DNA of 64,000 nucleotides, taken from a virus. The stretch lies in the IMG/VR virus record IMGVR_UViG_3300032288_003086, positions 1 through 64,000 of that record; one strand, written 5' to 3'. Shown here in pieces: positions 17,601 through 26,049 of this stretch. The position numbers were made by a program, and so were the translations under genes. The notes beneath the pieces are model-generated. The model worked only from the letters and a program-made list of their open reading frames with translations. It did no database searches and was not told the DNA's origin. How positions within the stretch are numbered: the stretch's first letter is position 1; each line of letters opens with the position of its first letter.

Positions 17601-17876
17601 CAGTATCGTGTTAACTTTGGTGGAGGCTGGCTGCCTGTAACTCCCACTATTGATATAGCCTCACGGCTATTGGTTACACCATCTGCAACAGCTCCTGTAA
17701 ACTATTCATGTTCAGGATCACAACAGACATTGCAAAATGCATTATATCCTACAGCAAATAATAACAATGGCAATATACCTGTGAATCCTCAAGGATATGG
17801 ATTTATAGCAACATCATTCCTTGTGACAGAGGATTTTGATCTTGAAACACGTGTTACACTAGATGTCGATCCTTAA
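14676..17876 (+). CDS. Large tail fibre/adhesin, paralogue of the upstream gene (1066 aa)
   Basis: Residues about 20-65 repeat the adaptor pattern (TKCVTWDGPDIVCLDG, GQSVETTLYAIATKLC). Residues about 190-310 repeat the helical core (SDSLGNLWLTVCDMRQAVANILDGCC), and residues about 311-440 repeat the following beta domain, so the first 440 residues are homologous to the upstream protein. The remaining 620 residues are unrelated to it, beta-rich and Thr/Ser/Asn/Pro-rich. They look like a chain of immunoglobulin-like or fibronectin-III-like sandwiches ending in YGFIATSFLVTEDFDLETRV. The shared base with a new distal part suggests fibre diversification by duplication. A receptor-binding role is inferred. 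Confidence 0.65.
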   Translation: MKPISSNIKPNNKCLNPVTTKCVTWDGPDIVCLDGTVLCKGQSVETTLYAIATKLCQVINELNLEGINPCINNIDDGGVSVNVSQNSSLQEVFSAIIQKLCVLNTRVEVLEGEECDVPRVIVPVTSCFRNVNYPNWNVETQPDWDPVTESLPATTFAELVAVAVCAMLVDITALNSSVATINMQIQDLWFALQNCANNCDNLVLPTCTYDFTLNPDGEPVSVQTAFSWLELDYCSLKSAIGTEDDITEAISKQCPDLAFQDRLSAGGQMGDVSGWMSNPITLSDSLGNLWLTVCDMRQAVANILDGCCFSACDYLEFGYNLFWDPLGDYVDVMFSDTIQPGVTYVSSSTPPAGVPVIATPGVALPAWVTTQFPTGVQTNIILTVSDGTVAGTFDTGAVLNSWAVVTNATHNGYRINFSAIPGYDKTSVNQSINIYFTYSVNTGTSVTACTINQTDGLVFQCCAPKPYICDAMITTTSDPLGVGLELMISGIVSEEPLLWDSSVTSAGTGTDTLEDTGGVDFNTIGITTGTNAGSIVYINYNSTTGSYDQCRYIVSINAADEIQVDSDWNPVLVGGETYVIKDAYYNDYQDSPCAYNAGTSTNYLTGFTVKIILIDSAFNPNDPNTWNLVTQNTNVSWSVLTNSPGFVVPNGTLDPNKDYTAAIYANYVCGKSEYSILYGKTAILASVLLQSGTPSQPVPGVFQGTTSVSVAYITSNDTTPNLPDQTATFSGPAQFSLDLPTGSNVTQFHIIPSPAPWINTVGVYPKSFCYCGLNVPGNVFGTVTVGGSTIPTRDTILGQFRGYAVQPLYNDVLNNSLLPILDNSAPPIPYLTDSISDPNLTFSSNTPTVDGTIAGGIVASIPSTFTAGLYPVIVRYNPNPYRVILTQDYHTLTLDFAEFIVNNNRLTPIDIEVRTIAEVLRWNSNNSVYESYSPTRTLTYSTGVQTIPASTSVTFTLGAPLTMLCKYGDAVYFQWQYRVNFGGGWLPVTPTIDIASRLLVTPSATAPVNYSCSGSQQTLQNALYPTANNNNGNIPVNPQGYGFIATSFLVTEDFDLETRVTLDVDP

Positions 17877-17901
17877 TTCATAATAACATATATATAAAAC
17901 A

Positions 17902-19011
17902 ATGGCTAATAACACTAACTGCGAACCTTGTAACATAACAGCTACAGTTCCAGTAGCTCCTCCACCTACTTGTCCTGTGGAGGCTTGTGAGGAACTTGTC
18001 CCTACAGAGTGTGTGATAAACAACACGCTTAATGATAATTGCACATCACAGTTCTATCAATATGATACAGATGGTAGTTTGGTGACAAATAATGGTCTTC
18101 CTGTTCCACAGGTTCCTCCCATTCCATTGGGATTAACCATTACTCAGGGACAGAATTTGAACACCATTCTCACAAACATGATTGATGCGCAGAACTGCAA
18201 CTTCCAGCCCAATGTAATTGCAGGGATGTTGCAGGTCATTCAGGCAAATCCAAATCATCCTGTAAGTCAGATATTCTGTAATCTGGTATGCAGTTGTGTT
18301 TGCGATGTACCATGCGATGAGAATCTTACAGTGGATCAGGTTGTATTCAGTCCAATAGGACAGACTAGTGTGTCATTTACTTTCTACGCGCAGGCGGGAG
18401 TTACATATGATTTCACATTCATAAATACTACAGTCACTCCTCCTACTTCAAGTAGTTATACTGGATATACAGCAAGTCCTGGTAATGCAAATGTTACCAT
18501 TAATACAAACTCATTGTCTGGGTTTGATCCATTAGAACCAGATTCCAGGTATCAATTGTTCATCAATGCTTATACTGAAGAAGGAGAGTCCTGTCCAAAT
18601 GGTTCTTGGTTCTTTAGGACAAATGGTGATCCTGATTGTGAGTGTGATGATGTATTGATCAACCTTGTATTTGAGCCTGGTGTTACAGATTGCATTTCTT
18701 TTGATATTGTTTATGCGATTGCACCTGGACAACCTGCTCCTGAAGGTTACAATGTATTGATTACTCAAGGAACAACTTCTCCTGTTACCATATATGGTCC
18801 TACTTTCAATCCAGTTTCCACTACATCCAATGCTACTCCATTCTCTTATGGATGCACAGGAGGTCTTGTAAATGACACATACACAGTATATGTAGAGCCT
18901 GTATGTACTCAACTTCCTCCATGTATTGGTATAGAGATCTTTGAAACCTTTGAGATCACAGGTGTAGTAGTGTGCGATCCTCCAATAATCACAGGCGTAT
19001 CAATAGGATAA
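17902..19011 (+). CDS. Cys-rich tail protein with fibronectin-III-like domains (369 aa)
   Basis: The N-terminus has many cysteines (NCEPCNITATVPVAPPPTCPVEACEE). A degenerate version of the upstream adaptor follows (TECVINNTLNDNC, then GLTITQGQNLNTILTNMIDAQNC). A cluster NLVCSCVCDVPCDEN sits near residue 130. Residues about 140-245 form a fibronectin-III-like domain (TSVSFTFYAQAGVTYDFTF, DPLEPDSRYQLFINAY), and a second similar domain covers about 250-355. Such domains commonly extend phage adhesins. It shares the AAAACAATGGCT start context with the gene at 10548. Likely a minor fibre or fibre base. Confidence 0.55.
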   Translation: MANNTNCEPCNITATVPVAPPPTCPVEACEELVPTECVINNTLNDNCTSQFYQYDTDGSLVTNNGLPVPQVPPIPLGLTITQGQNLNTILTNMIDAQNCNFQPNVIAGMLQVIQANPNHPVSQIFCNLVCSCVCDVPCDENLTVDQVVFSPIGQTSVSFTFYAQAGVTYDFTFINTTVTPPTSSSYTGYTASPGNANVTINTNSLSGFDPLEPDSRYQLFINAYTEEGESCPNGSWFFRTNGDPDCECDDVLINLVFEPGVTDCISFDIVYAIAPGQPAPEGYNVLITQGTTSPVTIYGPTFNPVSTTSNATPFSYGCTGGLVNDTYTVYVEPVCTQLPPCIGIEIFETFEITGVVVCDPPIITGVSIG

Positions 19012-19015
19012 CAAG

Positions 19016-21310
19016 ATGCCAGCTTTAACAACATACACAATATCATTCACAGTATCAGGGATCTCGTCGGAAACCATACGCATCAAGTATAAGGCGAACG
19101 ACGAGACCACCTATACTGTATTGGCAACACTTGCGAATGTTCCACCAGGGGTGCCACAGACATATACGCTTCCTCCATTGTTATCCCATAGGATGTATAC
19201 AGTGATATTGGAAACAGTCTGTAGTCCTACTTCTTTTGAATTTGGTGGTATTCGCTATCTAGCAAACTTCATCTGTAGTCCTTTTACAGTGGAGTTTGTA
19301 GGTCCTACAATATCTGTGGATTGGGAGTGTTATGTTCCAGAAGCAAGTGGGGATTCTGTAAAGGAATACAGGTTGGAGTATAAACCATTGGGTTCAAGTT
19401 CTCCATATTATGTGGAGACAATACCTATTGCTACTGTTGTAGCTGATTGGGCTTCAAATCCTGGAACTTATCCATTCTATAACTATGTATTGACTACAGG
19501 AGTCAATCAAGCTATATCCTATGAAGTCAATCATTACACTGTGATTGAGTATAACTTCTACACTTCTGGTGGAGGATCCATACCTATTGAAGTAGTGATT
19601 AACAGCACTACTCCATGTTCTGCAATATTGGAAGGCAATGAGTGTCCAAACTGCGGAGAGGCATTGGATTTTGTCAGTAATCCTGGAGCAGATGGTATTT
19701 ATGTAGATGATGAATCTCCAATCTTGGTTCCTCGGACAAGTGGTAGTTTTGGATATTATTTCAATCTTGCAGGTACAGGATCAGCATCTGGATCAACTAA
19801 TGGAGATTTCAACTGGAGATCATCAGTATTGATTACTGATCCAGGATCTCCTTATTATAATATGATTGCTGTTTCAGTGACTTTGTTTGGAGAGCCAGGT
19901 ACTCCTACCAAGATACAGATATGGGATCCAACGCCTACCCCAACTCCTGTTTTTGTAACTGAGTTCCAATTTGGAACTGGATTCTCAAACAATATATTTG
20001 GACCTATAAGTTATGATGCTGTCAATGACAGGGTCTATTTTACTATCATAGGGTTACAGATGCATTACCTTGATCTTGGTACTGGCACATTCACATTTGT
20101 AAGCAGCATCGGCGGCACACCTTCTGGAAACGTCTATGGATATGGCATGGCTGTTAATCCAGTGACAAATAAGAAATACACATTTTCCAGTGGAGTTTAC
20201 ATATATCCTCCAGATCGAGGATCTAATCAGATATTCTCAGCAACAGGTGTGCTACAGAATACTTTCCCATTTGACACACTCTATACAACTCCAGATCCTA
20301 CCATAGATGTTGAGTTTGCATCTACTGCAGGATTTGTATTTGACAACTTGGGATATGCTTATACGGTAACATCAACTCAATGTACCAACTATCTTCCTGG
20401 TTCTACCCAACGAGACATAGTAAAACTTGATCCTGTTACTAATGCCGTGGTTGGGATATTGAATTATGATCCTACACAGACTTGGTTACCATTGAGTTAT
20501 ACCAATAGTACTAATCAATCTGTGATGCAGTATTATGATGGCACTGGTTTGATTGCAGGAGAAAAGATACTTGTGGCGTATAGGAATATTGGTCCTTCTA
20601 CTGGGCAGACTCCTACAGGTAACATATTTACAAACTCCCCAGGTACAATAACCAGACTGGTGGCTTTTGACACCACTGCTCCTTATGCTTCTTCTGTAAT
20701 ACTTGAACTTCCAGATGCAACATATGGAGGAGTAAGCAAGTTCTTCTACAGTTATAAGTTCAACAAGATCTTTACAAATAGTGTGTATAATCAGTTATAT
20801 GCATTTGATATTGCAGGAAATGTGGTGTATTTTGAAAACACAATTCCATATACAGGTGGCACCCATTATGAGTTTAGCGATCTTCCATTCTGTAATAGGG
20901 TCTTTACAATAAACTCCGAATCTAATCCAAGTGCTAACCTTATATTAATTGAACCTGTAGATCCTTGTGATGGTGAAATTGTGCAGATGTATATTGGAGC
21001 TGATGGGCCATATCAATGGAATGCATCTACTAACTCTTGGGATGTGATGTGTAGTACAGTATTGACATCAGGCGTAGGAACATTCACAGTCACTGCATCC
21101 TTCCTTCCTTCTGCAGTACAAGGGGCATTATTGATATCCACAGATGGAGGAACAACCTATATACCTTATGAGGATCAATCCAATGTTCTATATGCTGCAC
21201 CTGTTGGATGGGCATTAGGAAGGATCTACACTGATCCAGGTGTTCCGTTTAGCGCAAGGGTTACTTTCACAGATACCACACCATGTAGTTTACAAGGAGC
21301 TGTTGTTTAA
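19016..21310 (+). CDS. Tail adhesin with FN3-like N-terminus and beta-propeller-like region (764 aa)
   Basis: Residues 1-90 form a fibronectin-III-like domain (YTISFTVSGISSETIRIKY, LLSHRMYTVILETVC), and a related sandwich follows to about 200. Residues about 240-640 show recurring blade-like units: strands followed by turns such as YDAVNDRVYFTI, AVNPVTNKKYTFSS, FDNLGYAYTVTS and KLDPVTNAVVGI. This 'x-D-P-x-T-N-x-V' pattern is typical of YncE/NHL-like propellers. The last 120 residues are again sandwich-like. Propellers in adhesins usually bind protein or glycan ligands. It starts 4 bases after the previous stop and is joined to the next gene through TAATG. Propeller call from repeat pattern only. 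Confidence 0.55.
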   Translation: MPALTTYTISFTVSGISSETIRIKYKANDETTYTVLATLANVPPGVPQTYTLPPLLSHRMYTVILETVCSPTSFEFGGIRYLANFICSPFTVEFVGPTISVDWECYVPEASGDSVKEYRLEYKPLGSSSPYYVETIPIATVVADWASNPGTYPFYNYVLTTGVNQAISYEVNHYTVIEYNFYTSGGGSIPIEVVINSTTPCSAILEGNECPNCGEALDFVSNPGADGIYVDDESPILVPRTSGSFGYYFNLAGTGSASGSTNGDFNWRSSVLITDPGSPYYNMIAVSVTLFGEPGTPTKIQIWDPTPTPTPVFVTEFQFGTGFSNNIFGPISYDAVNDRVYFTIIGLQMHYLDLGTGTFTFVSSIGGTPSGNVYGYGMAVNPVTNKKYTFSSGVYIYPPDRGSNQIFSATGVLQNTFPFDTLYTTPDPTIDVEFASTAGFVFDNLGYAYTVTSTQCTNYLPGSTQRDIVKLDPVTNAVVGILNYDPTQTWLPLSYTNSTNQSVMQYYDGTGLIAGEKILVAYRNIGPSTGQTPTGNIFTNSPGTITRLVAFDTTAPYASSVILELPDATYGGVSKFFYSYKFNKIFTNSVYNQLYAFDIAGNVVYFENTIPYTGGTHYEFSDLPFCNRVFTINSESNPSANLILIEPVDPCDGEIVQMYIGADGPYQWNASTNSWDVMCSTVLTSGVGTFTVTASFLPSAVQGALLISTDGGTTYIPYEDQSNVLYAAPVGWALGRIYTDPGVPFSARVTFTDTTPCSLQGAVV

Positions 21311-22089
21311 TGGGACTTTGGGGAGATACAATATTTAATAACCCCATAAGTCTTGCTGGGGGTATATATCTTGATAACTATTCTCAGACAGAGGTAAGGA
21401 TACGCAATTACGATTATACAGCCAACATATTCACTCATGAATCGCTGATCCTAAAGAACTCTAGTTGGGCATTTATAGAAACCCTGCTGGTATCTCCTCC
21501 CTTATATATACCATCCAATGCAATAACCATTGGACAAACAGGTCATAGTAACACTTATAGCTTTACCTATGACCAACTTGTAGATCCCACAGTTTCATCA
21601 ATTGATGAGCTTATAAGAACACTTAATGGTTGGTTCAACTTTGGAGGGGTTCCTATTTCAGTTAATGGTGGTACTCTTATCAGTGGATTAGCTGGTATAA
21701 ATTTCATAGAGGGAGCTAACATTACAATAAATGTTGCCCAGAATCTTACTACAAATCTTACGGATGTCACTATAAGTGCATTGGGTGGAGGTGGAGGATT
21801 CTCGTATACTACAGTTGCTGTCAATACAACTCCTTATGCAGTACTTCCAATTACAGGTTGGTATATGTATCTTGTGGATGCTACAGCAGGAAACATAGTA
21901 ATCAACTTCCCCACGGCGGTTGGTAACAATGCAGTCTATACAGTAAAGAAAGTGGATGCTTCAGCCAATACAGTTACACTTACTCCCAATGGTGCAGAGA
22001 CTATAGATGGCGCGGCGACCAAGATTATCAGATTTCAAAACACCAGCATTGACATATACAGTGACAATGCTAACTTATATATAATGTAA
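21310..22089 (+). CDS. Short tail fibre protein (259 aa)
   Basis: A 259-residue protein with an N-terminal region (MGLWGDTIFNNPISLAGGIYLDN) reminiscent of virion-attachment segments. A middle part resembles trimeric fibre stalks (GGTLISGLAGINFIEGANITINV), followed by a Gly run (GGGGG) near residue 160. The C-terminal beta domain (VIVINFP-like strand, YTVKKVDASANTVTLTPNGAETIDGAATK) is the common phage fibre tip pattern with 'T-L-T-P-x-G-x-E-T-I-D-G'. That tip domain is well known in tail fibres of many phages. Start and stop overlap the neighbours by one base (TAATG). Confidence 0.65.
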   Translation: MGLWGDTIFNNPISLAGGIYLDNYSQTEVRIRNYDYTANIFTHESLILKNSSWAFIETLLVSPPLYIPSNAITIGQTGHSNTYSFTYDQLVDPTVSSIDELIRTLNGWFNFGGVPISVNGGTLISGLAGINFIEGANITINVAQNLTTNLTDVTISALGGGGGFSYTTVAVNTTPYAVLPITGWYMYLVDATAGNIVINFPTAVGNNAVYTVKKVDASANTVTLTPNGAETIDGAATKIIRFQNTSIDIYSDNANLYIM

Positions 22090-25000
22090 TGGCATACATC
22101 GAATCAGTAATAATCAGGGATACTGGAGGTACAGAAGCTGATGTAACCGCAGCCAATGCGCTGAAGGTGGATGGGTCTGCTGTCACCCAACCAGTCAATA
22201 TAGTAGCAGGTTCCATTTCCGCATCAGTTGACTTGCAACAGGATGTCTTTGGACAGCTTGTTATTGCAAACAGGTATAATCAGTTTGAAATCAACTATGA
22301 TACAACAGATCCTGATTCCATATCTGAGATCACAGTTACCAAGACAAGCGGGGGTGATGCATCCAATCTGAATGGTCAGGCTGTATTCACATCCAACGCC
22401 AACACCAATGGTGGGGTAAAAGCTGTTACAAACCTCAGTACTACCTATAGACCAAACTCTGAAACATATGCGGCTTTCACAGCGATATGGCCTTCAGGAG
22501 GTCTTGCCAATTCATATCAACGTATTGGTATCTATGATGCAAACAATGGATTCTTCATAGGTTATGAGGGTACTGCGTTTGGTATAACCTTGCGTAAAGC
22601 AGCGGTTGATAGCTTTATCGCACAAGCTGCTTGGAATGTGGACACTCTTACTGGAGGTGTAGGTTCCAAGTATACACGCAATGGAGTACCTGAGGCGATT
22701 GATTTTACAAAGGACAACCTTTTTAGATTAAGATATGGATGGTTGGGAGCTGCTCCAATCTATTGGGAGGTTCTTAGTCCTGATGGAGAGTGGGTGCTGT
22801 TTGACATATACAGACATCCCAATACCACAGGTGGCACTACGATCAATAATCCAGACCTACCAATGACTCTGGATATCAAGAAGACTGCAGCTGGTGCTAC
22901 TGTTCTAACCATGAACACCGCTTGCTGGGCAGCTGGTACCACCTCTCCTTATACCAAGATATCAAGCACTATCAATGACAATACCTTGGCCAATATGTCA
23001 AGGTCTGTAATCACTGGTCGTTCAAGCACTGGTGGTGGTACGTATTATAATGTGAAGGTTAATCCGTCAGGATCTCTTGTTACCACTGCTGACTTTGCAT
23101 TTCCTGAGGATTCCGCGCACGCGAGCGGGGATACTGGAGCATTTGTAATGGGAGTCAGGAATGACGCTAATGCGGCAATGACAACAACTGATGGAGATTA
23201 CAGTCCCATAGCTGTCAATGCAAATGGTGCAGTAGCTATCAATGATGGTGGTAATAGTGTAACAGTAGATGCTCCTGTTGGCACTCCTGTGAATGTCCAA
23301 ATAGGTGATGGTACTGATACTGCGGATGTACTTCCTTTGGCTGGCAATGATGCACTTGTTGTTGCCATTGTAGATGGTACAGGTACGCAGATTACATCAT
23401 TTGGCGGCGGAGTTCAATATCAAGAAGACACTCCTCATACTACAGGTGACACAGGAACTCTTTCACTTGCTATCAGGAATGATGATGCAGGTACAGCATT
23501 AACCAGTAATAATGGAGATTATTCAGGTATTGCTGTTGATTCTAGGGGTCAAGTATTTATCAATACAGCATCTGGTAATTCACTGAATGTCAATGTCACT
23601 GGTCTTCCTAATGAGGGACAGCAGACAATGGCTAACAGTATATCTGTGGCTATTGCATCTGATCAATCAGCTGTTCCCATTTCTGGAACTGTGACTGCAT
23701 CAGTATCAGGAACAGTTACAGCAAGTGTAAATTTTTCATATAGTGAAGACAGTGCTCATGTAAGTAACGATAAAGGAGCCTTTATACTTGGTGTAAGAAA
23801 CGACTCTGCAGCTACTACTTTTACAAGTACTGATGGGGATTACTCTCCTATTGCCACAGATGATAAGGGAAGAGTATTTGATTATGCTTCCCAGGAAGTA
23901 AGTACAGGATATGCAAGAGGTGTTTCAACCATAGGTGGAGTTGATGGAAATACAGGTAATGCAGAGGTTGATAACATATATGTTCTTACAAATGGCAATG
24001 CGCTTGCTGTAGGTCTTGCTGACAAGAACGGAGATCTTATTGGAGCAGAAAAGCTGATTGAAACCCATCGTAAGGAAGATGATCCCCATACGACAGGTGA
24101 TTATGGAAACTTTGTACTTGCTGTAAGAAACGATGCAAATGCTGTAGTTACTTCAACTGATGGTGACTATTCCCAGATATCAGTCAACGACAAAGGAGCT
24201 ATTGCTATCCAAGACGGAGGCAACTCAATCACTGTAGACGGTACTGTGGGAGTATCAGGTACTGTTACTGTATCAGGTACTGTTGCCGCAACCCAATCAG
24301 GAACTTGGGTACTAGGTGCGAACTCTGGAGTGGATATTGGAGATGTTGATGTCACCAGTGTTATCCCAGGAACTGGAGCTACTAACTTAGGAAAAGCGGA
24401 GGATGCAGCACACACTTCAGGTGATGTGGGGGTGATGACCTTAGGTGTTAGAAACGATAGTGCTTCAAATACGCTTTCCAATAGCAATGGTGATTATACT
24501 CCTATAGCCACAGATCAATATGGCAAACAGTTTAGTGTATCTGAAAGAGTACATAATACAGTACACACGCCTTCTGACATTGGGACATTTATACTTGCTG
24601 TACGTAATGACAATGCTGTAAATCAAGCAGCTACATTAAATAATACCTATGCATCCATATCAGTAGATGAATTTGGTAAAGCGTATGGAGCAGAGAACAA
24701 GCAGGAAGATAATGCTCACACATCAGGTGACACTGGAAGTTTTATACTTGCTGTAAGGAATGACTCCAATACATCTATGACATCTGCCAATGGAGACTAC
24801 TCTCCAATTGCAGTTAATGCCAATGGAGCAGTTGCCATTAATGATGGTGGAAACTCTATTACTGTGGATGGTACTGTTGCAGCTACGCAGTCTGGTACTT
24901 GGAACGTGGTTGCCGCAGGTGATGTGGCTCATGATTCCCCTGATTCTGGTAATCCAGTTAAGATTGGATTCCAAGCTGAGACAACACTGCCAACAGCTGT

Positions 25001-25421
25001 TGCCAATGGAGACAGAACCAATGGAACAGCTGATCAGTTTGGAAGGCAGCTTGTCACTCACATATCACCAGGTATGCAAACCTGGAAATCTGGTAACTAC
25101 ACTACCACACAGACAGGTGTTGCACTTTGGACTCCTACCGCAGGTAAGACTGTTGCAGTCACATATCTTGCGGTTAGTTCTTATGCTACTACCGCAGGAC
25201 GTGTCATTGTTTGGTTTGGAGCTACTGCTGATACCACATATACAGCAGGTACAGACCAGCTTGTATGGGCGGGATCATTTGCTCCATCTGCCAACAGTAA
25301 ACCTGGGGCGATACTTACATTCAATACTCCTGTGTTTTCTGCAAACGTGGACTACGTGCTGCGTGTGACTACGGATGCCAATATATCACTTGATGTTTCA
25401 GTTTATGGATATGAATTCTAA
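22089..25421 (+). CDS. Tandem-repeat tail fibre protein (1110 aa)
   Basis: Residues 1-310 hold a non-repeated beta-rich domain (QLVIANRYNQFEINYDTTDP onward; YWEVLSPDGEWVLFDIY) that resembles a concanavalin-like or virion-anchoring module common at the start of such proteins. From about residue 338 to 928, seven copies of a roughly 45-residue unit occur (E-D-x-A-H-x-S-G-D-x-G-x-F-x-L-A-V-R-N-D, then x-G-D-Y-S-P-I-A-V-x-x-x-G), with a degenerate eighth copy to about 990. Spacers between them vary and include V-S-G-T-V and A-T-Q-S-G-T-W elements. Residues about 995-1110 form a terminal beta domain (ALWTPTAGKTVAVTYLAVSS). It is probably an elongated tail fibre or sheath-like surface protein. Confidence 0.65.
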   Translation: MAYIESVIIRDTGGTEADVTAANALKVDGSAVTQPVNIVAGSISASVDLQQDVFGQLVIANRYNQFEINYDTTDPDSISEITVTKTSGGDASNLNGQAVFTSNANTNGGVKAVTNLSTTYRPNSETYAAFTAIWPSGGLANSYQRIGIYDANNGFFIGYEGTAFGITLRKAAVDSFIAQAAWNVDTLTGGVGSKYTRNGVPEAIDFTKDNLFRLRYGWLGAAPIYWEVLSPDGEWVLFDIYRHPNTTGGTTINNPDLPMTLDIKKTAAGATVLTMNTACWAAGTTSPYTKISSTINDNTLANMSRSVITGRSSTGGGTYYNVKVNPSGSLVTTADFAFPEDSAHASGDTGAFVMGVRNDANAAMTTTDGDYSPIAVNANGAVAINDGGNSVTVDAPVGTPVNVQIGDGTDTADVLPLAGNDALVVAIVDGTGTQITSFGGGVQYQEDTPHTTGDTGTLSLAIRNDDAGTALTSNNGDYSGIAVDSRGQVFINTASGNSLNVNVTGLPNEGQQTMANSISVAIASDQSAVPISGTVTASVSGTVTASVNFSYSEDSAHVSNDKGAFILGVRNDSAATTFTSTDGDYSPIATDDKGRVFDYASQEVSTGYARGVSTIGGVDGNTGNAEVDNIYVLTNGNALAVGLADKNGDLIGAEKLIETHRKEDDPHTTGDYGNFVLAVRNDANAVVTSTDGDYSQISVNDKGAIAIQDGGNSITVDGTVGVSGTVTVSGTVAATQSGTWVLGANSGVDIGDVDVTSVIPGTGATNLGKAEDAAHTSGDVGVMTLGVRNDSASNTLSNSNGDYTPIATDQYGKQFSVSERVHNTVHTPSDIGTFILAVRNDNAVNQAATLNNTYASISVDEFGKAYGAENKQEDNAHTSGDTGSFILAVRNDSNTSMTSANGDYSPIAVNANGAVAINDGGNSITVDGTVAATQSGTWNVVAAGDVAHDSPDSGNPVKIGFQAETTLPTAVANGDRTNGTADQFGRQLVTHISPGMQTWKSGNYTTTQTGVALWTPTAGKTVAVTYLAVSSYATTAGRVIVWFGATADTTYTAGTDQLVWAGSFAPSANSKPGAILTFNTPVFSANVDYVLRVTTDANISLDVSVYGYEF
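23100..25062 (+). repeat. Coding tandem repeats, seven full and one degenerate
   Basis: The units of the 1110-residue fibre share ED-x-AH-x-SGD-x-G and LAVRND cores, then GDY-x-PIA. They have diverged in DNA sequence, so they are old rather than recent duplications, apart from the first and seventh copies. Those share nearly identical protein (YSPIAVNANGAVAINDGGNS). Confidence 0.8.
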
Positions 25422-25618
25422 TGGATAAGCTAATTGAACTTGTAGATAAGGTAGATACTGGTGTTGAGATAAGACTCATCGCAGAGATGAACATATATGA
25501 ACTTGGCGTACATGTTGCCCAGTGGAGCAGGTCTCCTTTCAGTTTCCCATCAGGGATGCCTGACCAGGATATCATAGACTCCCTTCAACAAAACCAATAC
25601 GCACACTATTTTGAATAA
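25421..25618 (+). CDS. Small acidic hypothetical protein (65 aa)
   Basis: A 65-residue protein whose ATG overlaps the upstream stop (TAATG) and whose stop overlaps the next ATG. Its N-terminal half looks helical (MDKLIELVDKVDTGVEIRLIAEMNIYELGVHVAQW) and the rest is a Pro-containing loop plus short helix. Family not recognised. The coupling on both sides is the main support that it is real. A fibre chaperone is possible, as small coupled proteins after phage fibre genes often are, but nothing in the sequence proves it. Confidence 0.5.
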   Translation: MDKLIELVDKVDTGVEIRLIAEMNIYELGVHVAQWSRSPFSFPSGMPDQDIIDSLQQNQYAHYFE

Positions 25619-26049
25619 TGGCTACTACTACTAACAGATACCTGGCATATCCTGCCGCAGCAAACGGAATATCAAGAGCATCATCAGGTGGTGTTGCTTG
25701 GTCTTTTTCTGCATGGACAGAGGTTGTTCCTGCATCCACCATTACCGCTAACTTTTATATCGCAGGTATCACATGGGCGTGGCATACTCCAGTGGCTGCC
25801 GCTGATACAACATATCAGTGGATCATAGAACTTGGTACAGGTGCAGCAGCTGCGGAAACAACCATCATACAGGTTCCATCAAATGTCAGGGGTGATACCT
25901 TGGTAGGATATGTCCCATCAATGAATGTCATGTTTCCTGAGCCTAAGTTTGTCGCAGCCAACACAAGGATTTCAGTAAGGGTGGCGTACTCCCTTGCCAC
26001 TACAAGCAATACGCTGACTGGTATTAAAATCATCTATCAGATTCCTTAA
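25618..26049 (+). CDS. Beta-sandwich virion protein, first of a paralogous pair (143 aa)
   Basis: A 143-residue all-beta protein. TWAWHTPVAAADTTYQWIIELGTGAAAAETTIIQVPSNVRGDT is followed by PEPKFVAANTRISVRVAYSL and ends in LTGIKIIYQIP. The next protein has the same order of elements with clear residue matches (E-L/I-G-x-G-x-A-x-A-E-x-T, then P-x-N-V-R-x-D-T, then T-R-I-x-V/I-R-V-A-x-S-L-A). Such domains occur as carbohydrate-binding or decoration modules in phage tails. TAATG joins it to both neighbours. Role inferred from context. Confidence 0.55.
   Translation: MATTTNRYLAYPAAANGISRASSGGVAWSFSAWTEVVPASTITANFYIAGITWAWHTPVAAADTTYQWIIELGTGAAAAETTIIQVPSNVRGDTLVGYVPSMNVMFPEPKFVAANTRISVRVAYSLATTSNTLTGIKIIYQIP

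Noticed and set aside
23100-25062. CRISPR-like direct repeats
   Set aside because: The repeats are in-frame protein units of about 45 residues with diverged DNA. There are no short identical repeats with unique spacers.
24790-25368. 192-codon + strand frame rich in Leu and Gln inside the repeat fibre gene
   Set aside because: Out-of-frame shadow of repetitive coding sequence; composition is typical of frame-shifted Thr/Asn codons.
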